From Rhizobium tropici CIAT 899 (GTDB taxonomy: Bacteria > Pseudomonadota > Alphaproteobacteria > Rhizobiales > Rhizobiaceae): a stretch of 64,000 nt of DNA. Location: contig NC_020059.1 of assembly GCF_000330885.1 (NCBI RefSeq), forward strand, positions 733,001-797,000. The letters are read 5' to 3'. The notes under the pieces were generated by a model. The model did not search any database. It was given only the letters and a program-made list of their open reading frames with translations, and was not told the origin of the DNA. Below, one piece after another: positions 53,888 to 62,457 of this stretch; within the stretch, counting starts at the first letter, position 1; each line of letters opens with the position of its first letter. Both the position numbers and the translations under genes were made by a program.

Positions 53888-54796
53888 ATGTCCGGACGCA
53901 TCCCGCCTCCACGCTTGCCGCCTTTGAACGCGCTGCGTGCCTTCGATGCGGTGGCGCGCTGCGGCAGCATTTTGAAGGCGGCTGATGAGCTTGGCGTCGT
54001 GCGCGGGGCTATCAGGCAGCAGCTGAACCTGCTGGAGGCACATTTTGGCGTACCTCTGTTCGACCGGGAGAATGGCCGGCTGGTGCTGACAGCGAAGGGC
54101 CGGGCATTCGCCGATTCCGTTGGCGTCGCCTTTGGCATCCTGACGCGGGCCTCCGCCGAACTTTCCGTTGGCCAACGGCGGTCGATCCGGCTCGGCGTTC
54201 CCTCGGCCTTTGCCGTCTGGTGGCTGATGCCGCGTCTCGCGGCGCTTCAGGCGGCACTTCAGGATATCGATATCGACATCGTGCCGATGGCTACGGTCGA
54301 GCCGCTTGCCAAGCGCGCCGACCTGGAAGCGGTCATCATGGGCGGTGAATATCGGCCGATGCGCGATATCACGGCCATTCGTTTCATGGAGGATGAGTTC
54401 GGTCCCGTCACAACGCCAGATATTGCCGATCGCCTCGGGCTTGCCAATGGGGTTTCGGCACTTGCCGGAGCCGTCGGCCTTGCCAGCCGTTCCGCCCCGA
54501 GCCTGTGGGAGGATTGGTTTGCCGAAAGCGGTCGCGCGCCCATCCCCTTTGCCGTCGATCGCGAATTCGAGGATCTGCTGCTTGCGATCGGCGCCGCCCG
54601 CTCGGGCCTCGGGGTTGCCATCGCCCCACACACCGCCATTGGCGAGGATATCGATCGCGGTGCTCTGGTTGCCCCCTTCGGCTTCATCCGTAGGCCGGCG
54701 GGCTACAGCCTCAGCATTCGCAGCGGCGACGTGAAGGACCCGGCGTTGGTACGATTGGCGGATTGGCTAAGCGAGACAGGGGCCGAACCGGCTTAG
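53888..54796 (+). CDS. LysR-family regulator, GcvA-like
   Basis: A 302-residue LysR protein with the GcvA-type start PPPRLPPLNALRAFDAVARCGSILKAADELGVVRGAIRQQLNLLEAHFGVPLFDR. The effector domain follows, containing LGVPSAFAVWWLMPRLAALQAAL. The ATG at 53888 is preceded by AAAGAGAGAAA, in an AT-rich region. The next gene, an adenosylhomocysteinase-like protein in the same direction, begins 124 bases after its stop, so co-expression is possible. Target genes are unknown. Confidence 0.88.
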   Translation: MSGRIPPPRLPPLNALRAFDAVARCGSILKAADELGVVRGAIRQQLNLLEAHFGVPLFDRENGRLVLTAKGRAFADSVGVAFGILTRASAELSVGQRRSIRLGVPSAFAVWWLMPRLAALQAALQDIDIDIVPMATVEPLAKRADLEAVIMGGEYRPMRDITAIRFMEDEFGPVTTPDIADRLGLANGVSALAGAVGLASRSAPSLWEDWFAESGRAPIPFAVDREFEDLLLAIGAARSGLGVAIAPHTAIGEDIDRGALVAPFGFIRRPAGYSLSIRSGDVKDPALVRLADWLSETGAEPA

Positions 54797-54920
54797 CAAA
54801 ACATCAAAACGAAGCGCATCGACATGGCAGATTTTCTGCCATACAGCGCATTGCAATGTCCATCGACACCTCCTTTACGATCATGCCAGATCGCGGCATC
54901 GAACCAACCGGCAGGAGCGC

Positions 54921-56087
54921 ATGATGGATCAGTTTTCTTCTCTTTCGCGTATCGACTGGGTGGCGCGCAGCTGCCGTCTGCTGGCGGCCACAGCAGCCGA
55001 ATTTCGTAGCACAGAACCCTTTGCCAGCCTCACCATCGGCACCGGCATTCACCTCGAGCCGAAGACGGTTGCGCTGCTGATGACGCTGCGTGCCGGCGGC
55101 GCCGATCTCGTCTGCACCGGCAATCTCAACAGCACCCAGCCGGAAACGGTGGACTATCTGCGCGCTCAGGGCATCAAGGTCTTTGCGACGCAGACCCGCG
55201 ACGCAGAGGAGCATGGTGCAAGCCTCGATGCAATCCTGGCGGAAAAGCCAGACCTGCTGCTCGACAATGGCGGCGATCTCTTCGCCCGCGCGGCCGACAG
55301 GCCCTATGCCAACCTGCTTGGCGGCACCGAGGAAACCACATCCGGCCGCACCCGCCTGATGCCGATGCGCGACAAGCTCAACATGCCGATCCTCGTCATC
55401 AATGACAGCCCGATCAAGCAGTTCGCCGAAAATCGGCATGCCGTCGGGCAAAGCCTATTCGAGAGCTATCTGCGCTTCACCAACCGTTCCACCAACGGCA
55501 AACGTGTGACCGTCTTCGGCTACGGCTCTTGTGGCAAGGGCACGGCGGCGTGCTTCCGCAACGCATTCGCCGCAGTCAGCGTCGTCGATATCGATCCGGT
55601 GACCACACTTGAGGCACATCTCGATGGCTTCACAACGCCGCTGCGTGAATCAGCGATCCGCTCTGCCGATGTGTTGATCACCGTGACGGGCTATCCGGAC
55701 ATCATCACGGTTGCCGATCTGCCCTTGATCAAGGACGGCGCGATCCTGATGAATGGCGGCCACTTTCCGCATGAGATCGATGTCAAAGGCTTCCGCAGCA
55801 GTCCCGATGTTGTCGGCGTCGATGGTTACGAAGCTGAGCAGATCGAGACTGTTCGCATGCGAGACGGCCGAGCCTTCCACATTCTCGGCGGCGGCTACAT
55901 GGCCAATCTGGCCGGTCCGCGTCCGCTGGGGAATACCGTCGAATCCATGGATCTCGGCTTCGCGCTGCAGGCGCGATGCCTGGAGCGGGTCGCCAAGGGC
56001 GGCCTCGGCAAGGAGGCCTGCGTCATCCCCGTTCCCACGGATATAGATGCCCTGGTCGCCTCCGCCTATCTCGATCTGGCGCGATAG
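54921..56087 (+). CDS. Adenosylhomocysteinase-like protein (atypical paralogue)
   Basis: A 388-residue protein of the S-adenosylhomocysteine hydrolase family, shorter than the roughly 465-residue alphaproteobacterial enzyme. Recognisable parts are DNGGDL (115-120), GGTEETTSGRTRL (134-146), INDS (160-163), the NAD fold VFGYGSCGKG (198-207), TGYPDII and MNGGHFPHEID. The canonical HxTxQTA motif is replaced by HLEPKTV (44-50), and the usual catalytic Asp of DDGGD is Asn. The C-terminal tail with the conserved Lys and Tyr that reach the partner's NAD is missing. It may therefore act on another substrate or be a non-hydrolytic relative. The start follows CAGGAG. Confidence 0.72.
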   Translation: MMDQFSSLSRIDWVARSCRLLAATAAEFRSTEPFASLTIGTGIHLEPKTVALLMTLRAGGADLVCTGNLNSTQPETVDYLRAQGIKVFATQTRDAEEHGASLDAILAEKPDLLLDNGGDLFARAADRPYANLLGGTEETTSGRTRLMPMRDKLNMPILVINDSPIKQFAENRHAVGQSLFESYLRFTNRSTNGKRVTVFGYGSCGKGTAACFRNAFAAVSVVDIDPVTTLEAHLDGFTTPLRESAIRSADVLITVTGYPDIITVADLPLIKDGAILMNGGHFPHEIDVKGFRSSPDVVGVDGYEAEQIETVRMRDGRAFHILGGGYMANLAGPRPLGNTVESMDLGFALQARCLERVAKGGLGKEACVIPVPTDIDALVASAYLDLAR

Positions 56088-56090
56088 GCA

Positions 56091-56654
56091 TCAGGCTCCG
56101 GACAGCATCTGCGGCAGCAATCGGTCGTAGAGTGCCGCCATGTCGTCGCCGAAGCAGCAGAAGATGATCTCCTCGAAAGCACCATCCTTGCTTTCGGCAA
56201 GGGTGGTGCGGATCGCAATCCCTGCCGCCGGCTCGGCGGGAAAGCGGTAAATGCCGGTGGAGATGGCCGGGAAGGCAATGGTTTTGAGCGCGCGTTCCCG
56301 GGCAAGGCTGAGGCTGTTGCGATAACAGCCGGCAAGCAGTTCTTCCTCGTCATGATCGCCACCGTTCCAGACAGGGCCGACGGTGTGGATCACATGCCGT
56401 GCCGGCAGGCGGTATCCCATGGTGATCTTCGCTTGCCCGGTTCTGCAGCCGTTCAGGCTCCGGCATTCGGCAAGGAGATCCGGTCCGGCAGCACGATGGA
56501 TCGCGCCATCGACGCCCCCGCCGCCGAGCAGGCTGCTGTTGGCCGCATTGACGATGGCATCAACCGGAAGCTTGGTAATGTCGCCGAGAGCCACGGTGAA
56601 GCGCGTCCTCGCGACGGAGGCGACATCGGAACGAATGGTCTCAGGCGCGGACAT
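56091..56654 (-). CDS. Macrodomain protein (O-acetyl-ADP-ribose deacetylase type)
   Basis: A 187-residue protein with a complete macro domain. Ligand loops are [34 protein letters not shown] (residues 24-58) and [18 protein letters not shown] (about 130-147). The Asn-Ala-Ala-Asn and Gly-Gly-Gly-Val-Asp set is that of the YmdB/MacroD class, which hydrolyses O-acetyl-ADP-ribose and ADP-ribosyl-protein bonds. The ATG at 56654 follows GAGGAGAT. It converges with the adenosylhomocysteinase-like gene and lies downstream of a LysR gene on the same strand. Confidence 0.93.
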   Translation of the reverse strand: MSAPETIRSDVASVARTRFTVALGDITKLPVDAIVNAANSSLLGGGGVDGAIHRAAGPDLLAECRSLNGCRTGQAKITMGYRLPARHVIHTVGPVWNGGDHDEEELLAGCYRNSLSLARERALKTIAFPAISTGIYRFPAEPAAGIAIRTTLAESKDGAFEEIIFCCFGDDMAALYDRLLPQMLSGA

Positions 56655-56683
56655 GATGATCTCCTCGATTCTCGAAAGGGTTC

Positions 56684-57580
56684 TCATCGCTCCCAATAGG
56701 GAACAGGCCCGTAAAGTTCCGCCAGAAAATCGATGAAGACGCGCACTTTTGCCGGTAGGAATTGTCGGCTGGGATAAACGGCCGAGAGCGTGACGTTGTG
56801 CGAGCCCTCATAGGCCGGCAGAACTTGAACGAGGCGGCCGTCGCGCAATTCCGGCCCGATATCCCAGGTCGAGCGCAGCGCAATGCCGAGGCCGGCAATG
56901 ACGGCTTCGCGCACGACCTCGCTGGAGTTGGTGATGAGCCGACCCTCGGGGCGGAAGATCAGGCTGCCTTTCGGCCCCTCCAGTCGCCACGGATCGAGAT
57001 TGTGCGCCGGCAGGCAGATATGCCGGCGCAGATCGTCGATATCCTGCGGAAGGCCATGGGCATGGATGTAGGCGGGCGAGGCGCAGAGCACGCGGCGCAC
57101 CGGTGCGAGCCTGCGTGCGACGAGACTGGAATCCGTCAGCTCGGCAATGCGGATGGCAAGATCGAAGCCGCCGCCGACAATATCGACGAATTCATCGCTG
57201 AGCACGAGGTTGAGCGCCAGTTCGGGATGGGCCTGCATGAAGGATTTCAGATGCGGCGCAATGTGCAGCCGGCCGAAGGACGTCGGGGCGGAGATTTTCA
57301 GCGTGCCGTGCATCTGCGAGGAGCGCCCGGCAATATAGGCTTCCGCCTCTTCCAGCCCGGCGAGGATGGCGAGCACGCGGTCGTAGAAGCCTTGGCCAGC
57401 CTCCGTCAGCGAAATCTGCCGTGTCGTGCGCTGCAGAAGCCGGGTGCCAAGCCTGTCTTCCAGGCGCTTGATGCGCTTGGAAATGACGGCGGGCGAAAAG
57501 CCGAGCGCGCGGCCCGTCAGCGACATGCTGCCGGTTGCAACGACGCTGGCGAAGATTTCGAGATCTCCCAAATTGGTCAT
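56684..57580 (-). CDS. LysR-family transcriptional regulator
   Basis: A 298-residue LysR protein. The winged helix is [56 protein letters not shown] (residues 3-58), of the CrgA/DsdC-like class. The effector domain ends [19 protein letters not shown]. It is followed on the same strand, 29 bases on, by the macrodomain gene, so the two are probably one operon. It is divergent from glcD across 234 bp that contain a RIME1-like element. Confidence 0.9.
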   Translation of the reverse strand: MTNLGDLEIFASVVATGSMSLTGRALGFSPAVISKRIKRLEDRLGTRLLQRTTRQISLTEAGQGFYDRVLAILAGLEEAEAYIAGRSSQMHGTLKISAPTSFGRLHIAPHLKSFMQAHPELALNLVLSDEFVDIVGGGFDLAIRIAELTDSSLVARRLAPVRRVLCASPAYIHAHGLPQDIDDLRRHICLPAHNLDPWRLEGPKGSLIFRPEGRLITNSSEVVREAVIAGLGIALRSTWDIGPELRDGRLVQVLPAYEGSHNVTLSAVYPSRQFLPAKVRVFIDFLAELYGPVPYWER

Positions 57581-57658
57581 GCAGAATTATTTCCTGTTTT
57601 GGAATAAGTGCTTATCATTTGCTCCAAACTTGGGAAAGCGCTAAGCCTTTAACGCACC

Positions 57659-57773
57659 TAGAGCCGGATGATTTTAGGTCTAAGAGACCTAAAATCTGAA
57701 TCCGCTCTAGTATCAAAAAAGCAGAGCATGATGTCGTCCGAAAACCGATCACACTTTTCGGCATCATGCTCTA
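57659..57773. repeat. RIME1-like element, copy B (inverted)
   Basis: It is the reverse complement of the element at 48221-48336 with a few differences. Its outer pair on the minus strand is TAGAGCATGATG with CATCATGCTCTA, and its inner pair is AGGTCT/AGACCT. It lies between the lysR gene and glcD, ending 42 bases before the glcD start. Confidence 0.92.
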
Positions 57774-57814
57774 AAAGGGGCTGTATCCGAAAGCGGATGC
57801 AGGAGGAGGACGGC

Positions 57815-59254
57815 ATGGCCGAGGCCATTTCATTTCTGGAGCCGCGTGCGGATGTTCTGGCGCGCCGGAGCGCGATCGTTGCCGATCTCGCCGATCTCCT
57901 GGCTCCGGAATGTTTGATCCACGAGGCGCGAGAGCTCGTGCCCTTCGAAACCGATGCGTTCGTGTCCTATCGCCGCCTGCCGCTCGCCGTCGCCCTGCCG
58001 CGCTCGACGGCGGAAGTCGCGGCCGTCATGAAATATTGCCATCGCTACGGCATTCCCGTCGTGCCGCGCGGCGCCGGCACATCGCTTTCCGGTGGCGCGA
58101 TACCGCAGGAGGATGCCGTCGTCCTCGGCCTCTCCAAGATGAACCGCATCCTCGATATCGATTATGCCAACCGCACCGCGACCGTGCAGGCGGGGGTGAC
58201 GAACCTCCATGTCTCAGAAAGCGTCTCGGCCGATGGTTTCTTCTATGCGCCCGACCCGAGTTCGCAGCTTGCCTGCACCATCGGCGGCAATATCGGCATG
58301 AATTCCGGTGGAGCGCACTGCCTGAAATATGGCGTCACGACCAACAATCTTCTCGGCGTCAAGCTTGTCCTGACCGATGGCACCGTCATCGATCTCGGCG
58401 GCAAGGCGTTGGATGCGCCGGGCTATGATCTGCTCGGTCTGGTCTGCGGCTCGGAAGGCCAGCTCGGCATCGTCACCGAGGCAACGGTGCGGCTCATCGC
58501 CAAGCCGGAGGGCGCCCGGCCGGTACTCTTCGGTTTCGACAGTTCCGAAGAGGCGGGCGCCTGCGTCGCCGACGTCATCGCTGCCGGCATCGTGCCTGTC
58601 GCCATCGAATTCATGGACAAGCCGGCAATCGAGATCTGCGAAGCCTTCGCCAAGGCCGGCTATCCGCTGGATGTCGAGGCTTTGCTGATCGTCGAGGTCG
58701 AGGGGTCGGAGGCAGAAATGGACGATATGCTGGCTAGCATCGTTGCCATCGCTCGCACTCACAAGGTCAAAACGGTGCGCGAATGCCAGTCGGCAACGGA
58801 AGCGGCCTTGATCTGGAAAGGCCGGAAGTCGGCCTTCGGCGCTACGGGACGCATCGCCGATTACATCTGCATGGACGGCACCGTGCCGCTCAGTCAGCTC
58901 TCTTACGTGCTGAAGAAGACAAGCGAGATTGTCGATCGTTATGGTCTGCGCGTCGCCAATGTCTTCCATGCCGGCGATGGCAACATGCACCCGCTGATCC
59001 TCTTCAATGCCAATGACCCCGATGAGGCCGCCAAGGCGGAAGCGGCCGGCAACGATATCTTGCGCCTCTGCGTCGATGCCGGCGGTTGTCTCACCGGCGA
59101 GCATGGCGTCGGCATCGAGAAGCGCGATCTGATGCGGCACCAATATGCCGATGTCGATCTTGCCCAGATGATGTCGGTTCGATCAGCCTTCGACCCCGGC
59201 TGGATACTTAACCCATCCAAGGTCTTCCCGCTCGACGGACGCAATGCGGCATGA
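57815..59254 (+). CDS. glcD: Glycolate oxidase subunit GlcD (FAD-linked oxidase)
   Basis: A 479-residue FAD-linked oxidase that oxidises glycolate, or D-lactate, to glyoxylate or pyruvate. The FAD site is visible in VPRGAGTSLSGGAIPQ (near residue 90) and in CTIGGNIGMNSGGAHCLKYGVTTNNLLG (near 155). The C-terminal domain has FHAGDGNMHPLILF and LTGEHGVGIEKRDLM, with the substrate-binding histidines. The ATG at 57815 follows AGGAGGA. The stop overlaps the glcE start by four bases. Confidence 0.95.
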   Translation: MAEAISFLEPRADVLARRSAIVADLADLLAPECLIHEARELVPFETDAFVSYRRLPLAVALPRSTAEVAAVMKYCHRYGIPVVPRGAGTSLSGGAIPQEDAVVLGLSKMNRILDIDYANRTATVQAGVTNLHVSESVSADGFFYAPDPSSQLACTIGGNIGMNSGGAHCLKYGVTTNNLLGVKLVLTDGTVIDLGGKALDAPGYDLLGLVCGSEGQLGIVTEATVRLIAKPEGARPVLFGFDSSEEAGACVADVIAAGIVPVAIEFMDKPAIEICEAFAKAGYPLDVEALLIVEVEGSEAEMDDMLASIVAIARTHKVKTVRECQSATEAALIWKGRKSAFGATGRIADYICMDGTVPLSQLSYVLKKTSEIVDRYGLRVANVFHAGDGNMHPLILFNANDPDEAAKAEAAGNDILRLCVDAGGCLTGEHGVGIEKRDLMRHQYADVDLAQMMSVRSAFDPGWILNPSKVFPLDGRNAA

Positions 59255-60450
59255 CCGAATTTCATCCGAGAACCGAGGAAGAGGCGGCCTCCATCATCGG
59301 CGATCACGCGGCGCGCGGTGCAGCCCTTGCAATCTTCGGCGGCAATACGCGATCCGGCTTCGGCAATGTGGTCGCGTCCGAAGCGGTGCTCTCGTCACGT
59401 GGCCTGACCGGCATCGTCGCCTACAATCCGGGTGAGATGGTGATGACGGCCCGCGCCGGCACGCCGGCCGCCGAGATCGAGGCCGCTCTTGCCGAGGCCG
59501 GCCAGATGATGGCCTTCGAGCCGATGGATCACAGGCCGCTGATGGCAACCGAAGGTGAGCCGACGATCGGCGGCATTTTCGCCGCCAATGTCTCCGGCCC
59601 GCGCCGCTTCGTCAGTGGTGCGGCGCGCGATAGCCTGCTCGGCGTCCGTTTCGTCAATGGCAAGGGCGAGATCGTCAAGGCTGGCGGCCGGGTGATGAAG
59701 AATGTCACCGGTCTTGATCTGGTCAAGCTGATGGTCGGCTCGCACGGAACGCTCGGCCTTCTGACCGAAGTAACGTTCCGTGTGCCGCCGAAGCCAAAGA
59801 CCGAGGAGACGATTATCCTTTCCGGTCTCAACGATGCGGAAGCCGCCAACGCGATGGCCGCCGCCATGGCCCTGCCGCTCGAGGTATCGGGCGCTGCCCA
59901 TTTGCCGCTGACCGTCTCCTGGTCTTTTCTCGACGGCAAGCTGCCGCAGGGGGAGGCGACTGTGCTGCGCGTCGAGGGTCTTCCGGGTTCCGTCTCGGTC
60001 CGGGGTGAAAAGCTTGCTGCCGCCATGGGCCGGCTCGGCTCGGTGAAGCGCCTTGAGGAGGATGACAGCCGCAGGCTCTGGCGTGAGATCCGCAATGTGA
60101 AGCCTTATGCTGATGGTACCTTGCGTCCTGTCTGGCGCGTCTCGGTGGCTCCCGGTACTGGCCACCGGCTTGTTGCCGCCCTTCGCCTGGAGGAGGGCGT
60201 GGATGCCTATTACGATTGGCAGGGCGGGCTCGTCTGGATGCGCATGGAAGCGGCGCCGGAAGGTGAGATGCTCAGGCGCTACATTCACGCGCTTGGTGGC
60301 GGGCATGCCACCTTGATGCGCGCCACCCCAGCCCACCGCGCAATGACACCGGCCTTCCAGCCGCAACCCGAAGCGGTGGCACTGCTTTCGGCGCGCGTGA
60401 AGGGGAAATTCGATCCGGCGGGGATTTTCAATCCGGGGAAGATGGGATGA
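59251..60450 (+). CDS. glcE: Glycolate oxidase subunit GlcE
   Basis: A 399-residue FAD-binding protein that is a shortened relative of GlcD and partner in the glycolate oxidase complex. The FAD fold shows LAIFGGNTRSGFGNVV, then PTIGGIFAANVSGPRRFVSGAARDSLLGVRFVNGKGEIVKAGGRVMKNVTGLDLVKLMVGSHGTLGLLTEVTFRV. It overlaps glcD (ATGA). A 215-bp spacer with palindromic repeats separates it from glcF, which is unusual because the three subunits are normally tightly spaced. Confidence 0.94.
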   Translation: MTEFHPRTEEEAASIIGDHAARGAALAIFGGNTRSGFGNVVASEAVLSSRGLTGIVAYNPGEMVMTARAGTPAAEIEAALAEAGQMMAFEPMDHRPLMATEGEPTIGGIFAANVSGPRRFVSGAARDSLLGVRFVNGKGEIVKAGGRVMKNVTGLDLVKLMVGSHGTLGLLTEVTFRVPPKPKTEETIILSGLNDAEAANAMAAAMALPLEVSGAAHLPLTVSWSFLDGKLPQGEATVLRVEGLPGSVSVRGEKLAAAMGRLGSVKRLEEDDSRRLWREIRNVKPYADGTLRPVWRVSVAPGTGHRLVAALRLEEGVDAYYDWQGGLVWMRMEAAPEGEMLRRYIHALGGGHATLMRATPAHRAMTPAFQPQPEAVALLSARVKGKFDPAGIFNPGKMG

Positions 60451-60475
60451 TGCGGATGGTGTCCTGTCTACGATT

Positions 60476-60517
60476 GCCCCTCACCCTAACCCTCTCCCCG
60501 CGGGCGGGGAGAGGGGA
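60476..60517. repeat. REP-like palindrome inside the glcE-glcF spacer, unit 1
   Basis: CCCCTCACCCTAACCCTC is followed by TCCCCGCGGGCGGGGA and GAGGGG, forming the hairpin CTCTCCCCG/CGGGGAGAG. The start is the reverse complement of the end of the repeat at 26475-26514. Confidence 0.85.
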
Positions 60518-60580
60518 CGACCTCTTTTACTCGGCAGCATCGGATGTAACAAAGCTGAGGGATGGCGGAGGCCGCGTCTA

Positions 60581-60634
60581 TCCCCTTCTCCCCGTTAAAA
60601 CGGGGAGAAGGTGGCCGATAGGCCGGATGAGGGG
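60581..60634. repeat. REP-like palindrome inside the glcE-glcF spacer, unit 2
   Basis: CCTTCTCCCCGTT pairs with AACGGGGAGAAGG around AA. It is followed by TGGCCGATAGGCCGGATGAGGGG, itself containing GGCC pairs. This is a second palindrome 64 bases after unit 1. Confidence 0.85.
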
Positions 60635-60665
60635 CGCGATCTTGCTCAAGCGGGGACATGTGTAA

Positions 60666-61985
60666 ATGCAAACCAATTTCACGCCCGAACAGCTTGCCGA
60701 TCCGCATGTGGCCGAATCCGAGGCTATCCTGCGCAAATGCGTGCATTGCGGCTTCTGCACCGCCACCTGTCCGACCTATGTGACGCTTGGCAACGAGCTC
60801 GACAGCCCGCGCGGCCGCATCTACCTCATCAAGGACATGCTGGAAAACGGCCGGCCCGCCGATGCCGAGGTGGTGACACATATCGATCGCTGTCTCTCCT
60901 GCCTTGCCTGCACGACGACCTGTCCGTCCGGTGTCGACTATATGCACCTGATCGACCATGCGCGCGTCCATGTCGAGAACACCTATAAGCGCCCGCTGAT
61001 GGATCGGCTGACCCGCAATGTGCTGGCAGCCGTGTTGCCTTATCCCGGCCGTTTCCGGCTGGCCTTGCGGCTTGCAAACCTCGTCCGGCCGTTCAAGGGT
61101 CTCTTGAAGCGCATCCCGGCTCTGAAGGCTTTTGCCGCCACGCTCGATCTTGCGCCGCGCAGCATTCCCGCGCTGTCCCCTTTTGCAAAGCCGGGGCTGC
61201 ATGCAGCGCAGGCCGAGCGCCGCGGTCGCGTGGCGATCCTGACGGGCTGCGCCCAGCCGGTGCTCGATCCCGAAATCAACGCAGCCACCATCCGCCTGCT
61301 GACGCGCCTCGGTGTGGAGGTCGTGGTGCCGGAAGGAGAAGTCTGCTGCGGCTCGCTGGTTCATCACATGGGCCGCGAGGAGCAGGCGCTCGCCGCTGCC
61401 CGCGCCAATGTCGATGTGTGGCTGCGCGAGATCGACGCCGGAGGGCTGGACGCCATCATCATCACAGCGTCGGGCTGCGGCACGACGATCAAGGACTATG
61501 GGCATATGCTGCGCCTCGATCCGGCCTATGCGGAAAAGGCTGCGAGGATTTCAGCTCTCGCCAAGGACATCACGGAATATCTCGCAAGCCTGGATCTCCC
61601 GTCGCATATGCCGCGCGGCATCGCGGTCGCCTATCATTCCGCCTGCTCCATGCAGCACGGGCAGAAGATCACCATGGCGCCGAAGCTCTTGCTGAAAGCC
61701 GCGGGTTTTACGGTGCGCGACCCGGCGGAAGGGCATCTGTGCTGTGGTTCGGCCGGCACCTACAACATCATGCAGCCGGAAATTTCAGCCGAGCTGAGGG
61801 CGCGCAAGGTCAGGAACATCGAGGCGACGAAAGCCGATATCATCGCGACCGGCAATATTGGCTGCATCACGCAGATCGCGACGGGAACGGGCATTCCCAT
61901 CCTGCATACGGTGGAGCTGCTGGACTGGGCCCATGGCGGCGAAATGCCTATGAAACTGAAGGGCCTGCAGCCGGCCGCCGCTTAG
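60666..61985 (+). CDS. glcF: Glycolate oxidase iron-sulfur subunit GlcF
   Basis: A 439-residue iron-sulfur protein that takes electrons from the GlcD/GlcE flavoproteins to the respiratory chain. The two 4Fe-4S clusters are bound by CVHCGFCTATCP (residues 19-30) and CLSCLACTTTCP (residues 77-88). Two CCG domains follow: CCGSLVHHMG (near 225) and CCGSAGTYNIM (near 360). The ATG has a weak GGGGA site ten bases upstream. The stop codon TAG is the first trinucleotide of a repeat (TAGAGCAATT), and the next gene on the minus strand takes its stop from the other end. Confidence 0.95.
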   Translation: MQTNFTPEQLADPHVAESEAILRKCVHCGFCTATCPTYVTLGNELDSPRGRIYLIKDMLENGRPADAEVVTHIDRCLSCLACTTTCPSGVDYMHLIDHARVHVENTYKRPLMDRLTRNVLAAVLPYPGRFRLALRLANLVRPFKGLLKRIPALKAFAATLDLAPRSIPALSPFAKPGLHAAQAERRGRVAILTGCAQPVLDPEINAATIRLLTRLGVEVVVPEGEVCCGSLVHHMGREEQALAAARANVDVWLREIDAGGLDAIIITASGCGTTIKDYGHMLRLDPAYAEKAARISALAKDITEYLASLDLPSHMPRGIAVAYHSACSMQHGQKITMAPKLLLKAAGFTVRDPAEGHLCCGSAGTYNIMQPEISAELRARKVRNIEATKADIIATGNIGCITQIATGTGIPILHTVELLDWAHGGEMPMKLKGLQPAAA

Positions 61986-62036
61986 AGCAATTTCAGGAAA
62001 AGTGAAGAGCGGTTTTCCGTCCGGAAATGCGTACTA
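61983..62036. repeat. Palindromic repeat between convergent glcF and DUF6881-like genes
   Basis: TAGAGCAATTTCAGGAAAAG leads to AGCGGTTTTCCGTCCGGAAA and TGCGTACTA, a member of the family also at 27114-27175. The first bases form the glcF stop and the last bases the stop of the minus-strand gene. Confidence 0.85.
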
Positions 62037-62381
62037 ATGCAGCTTGTCCGGCGCGGGCAGGCGATGAGCCTGCCATTCGACTTCGAACCGATCGGCGGCA
62101 ATGCGCGTCATGCTGATGCGATCCTGCCCTTCCTCGAAGAAAATGCCATCCACCAGGCCGGTAATGCCATCGTAAAACGAGCCTTCGACGAGGCTGGTGA
62201 TCTCCAGCATGTCACGTCCCTCTGCAGTAAAATCGACAACCGACATGCATTGCCGGCGACCATCGGCAAACACATCGATCAGCCGCGGAACATCGCCGGC
62301 GATATCAACCTCATAATAAACGATGACCGGCTCCTCGTTTTCCGGATGGATCCAGTCGCAACGATAATAAGAGAAGCTCAT
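62034..62381 (-). CDS. DUF6881-like protein
   Basis: A 115-residue soluble acidic protein. The opening YYRCDWIHPENEEPVIVYYEVDIAGDVPRLIDVFADGRRQCMSV resembles the DUF6881 domain (W-x-H, P-x-x-Y-E-x-D and R-x-x-E/D-V-F-x-D-G-R). The rest is not distinctive. The function is unknown. It converges with glcF; both stops are in the repeat. The start is an ATG at 62381 without an outstanding ribosome site. Confidence 0.7.
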   Translation of the reverse strand: MSFSYYRCDWIHPENEEPVIVYYEVDIAGDVPRLIDVFADGRRQCMSVVDFTAEGRDMLEITSLVEGSFYDGITGLVDGIFFEEGQDRISMTRIAADRFEVEWQAHRLPAPDKLH

Positions 62382-62457
62382 GCGTTGGATTATAGCACAA
62401 GACCCCCCATGCCTGAACCGGTTTGAGGGATCGATTGCGACTTCAGCCTGAGGAACG

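Noticed and set aside
53646..53927. 93-codon open frame upstream of the GcvA-like LysR
   Set aside because: It lies in an AT-rich promoter region, overlaps the LysR start in another frame and has no ribosome site.
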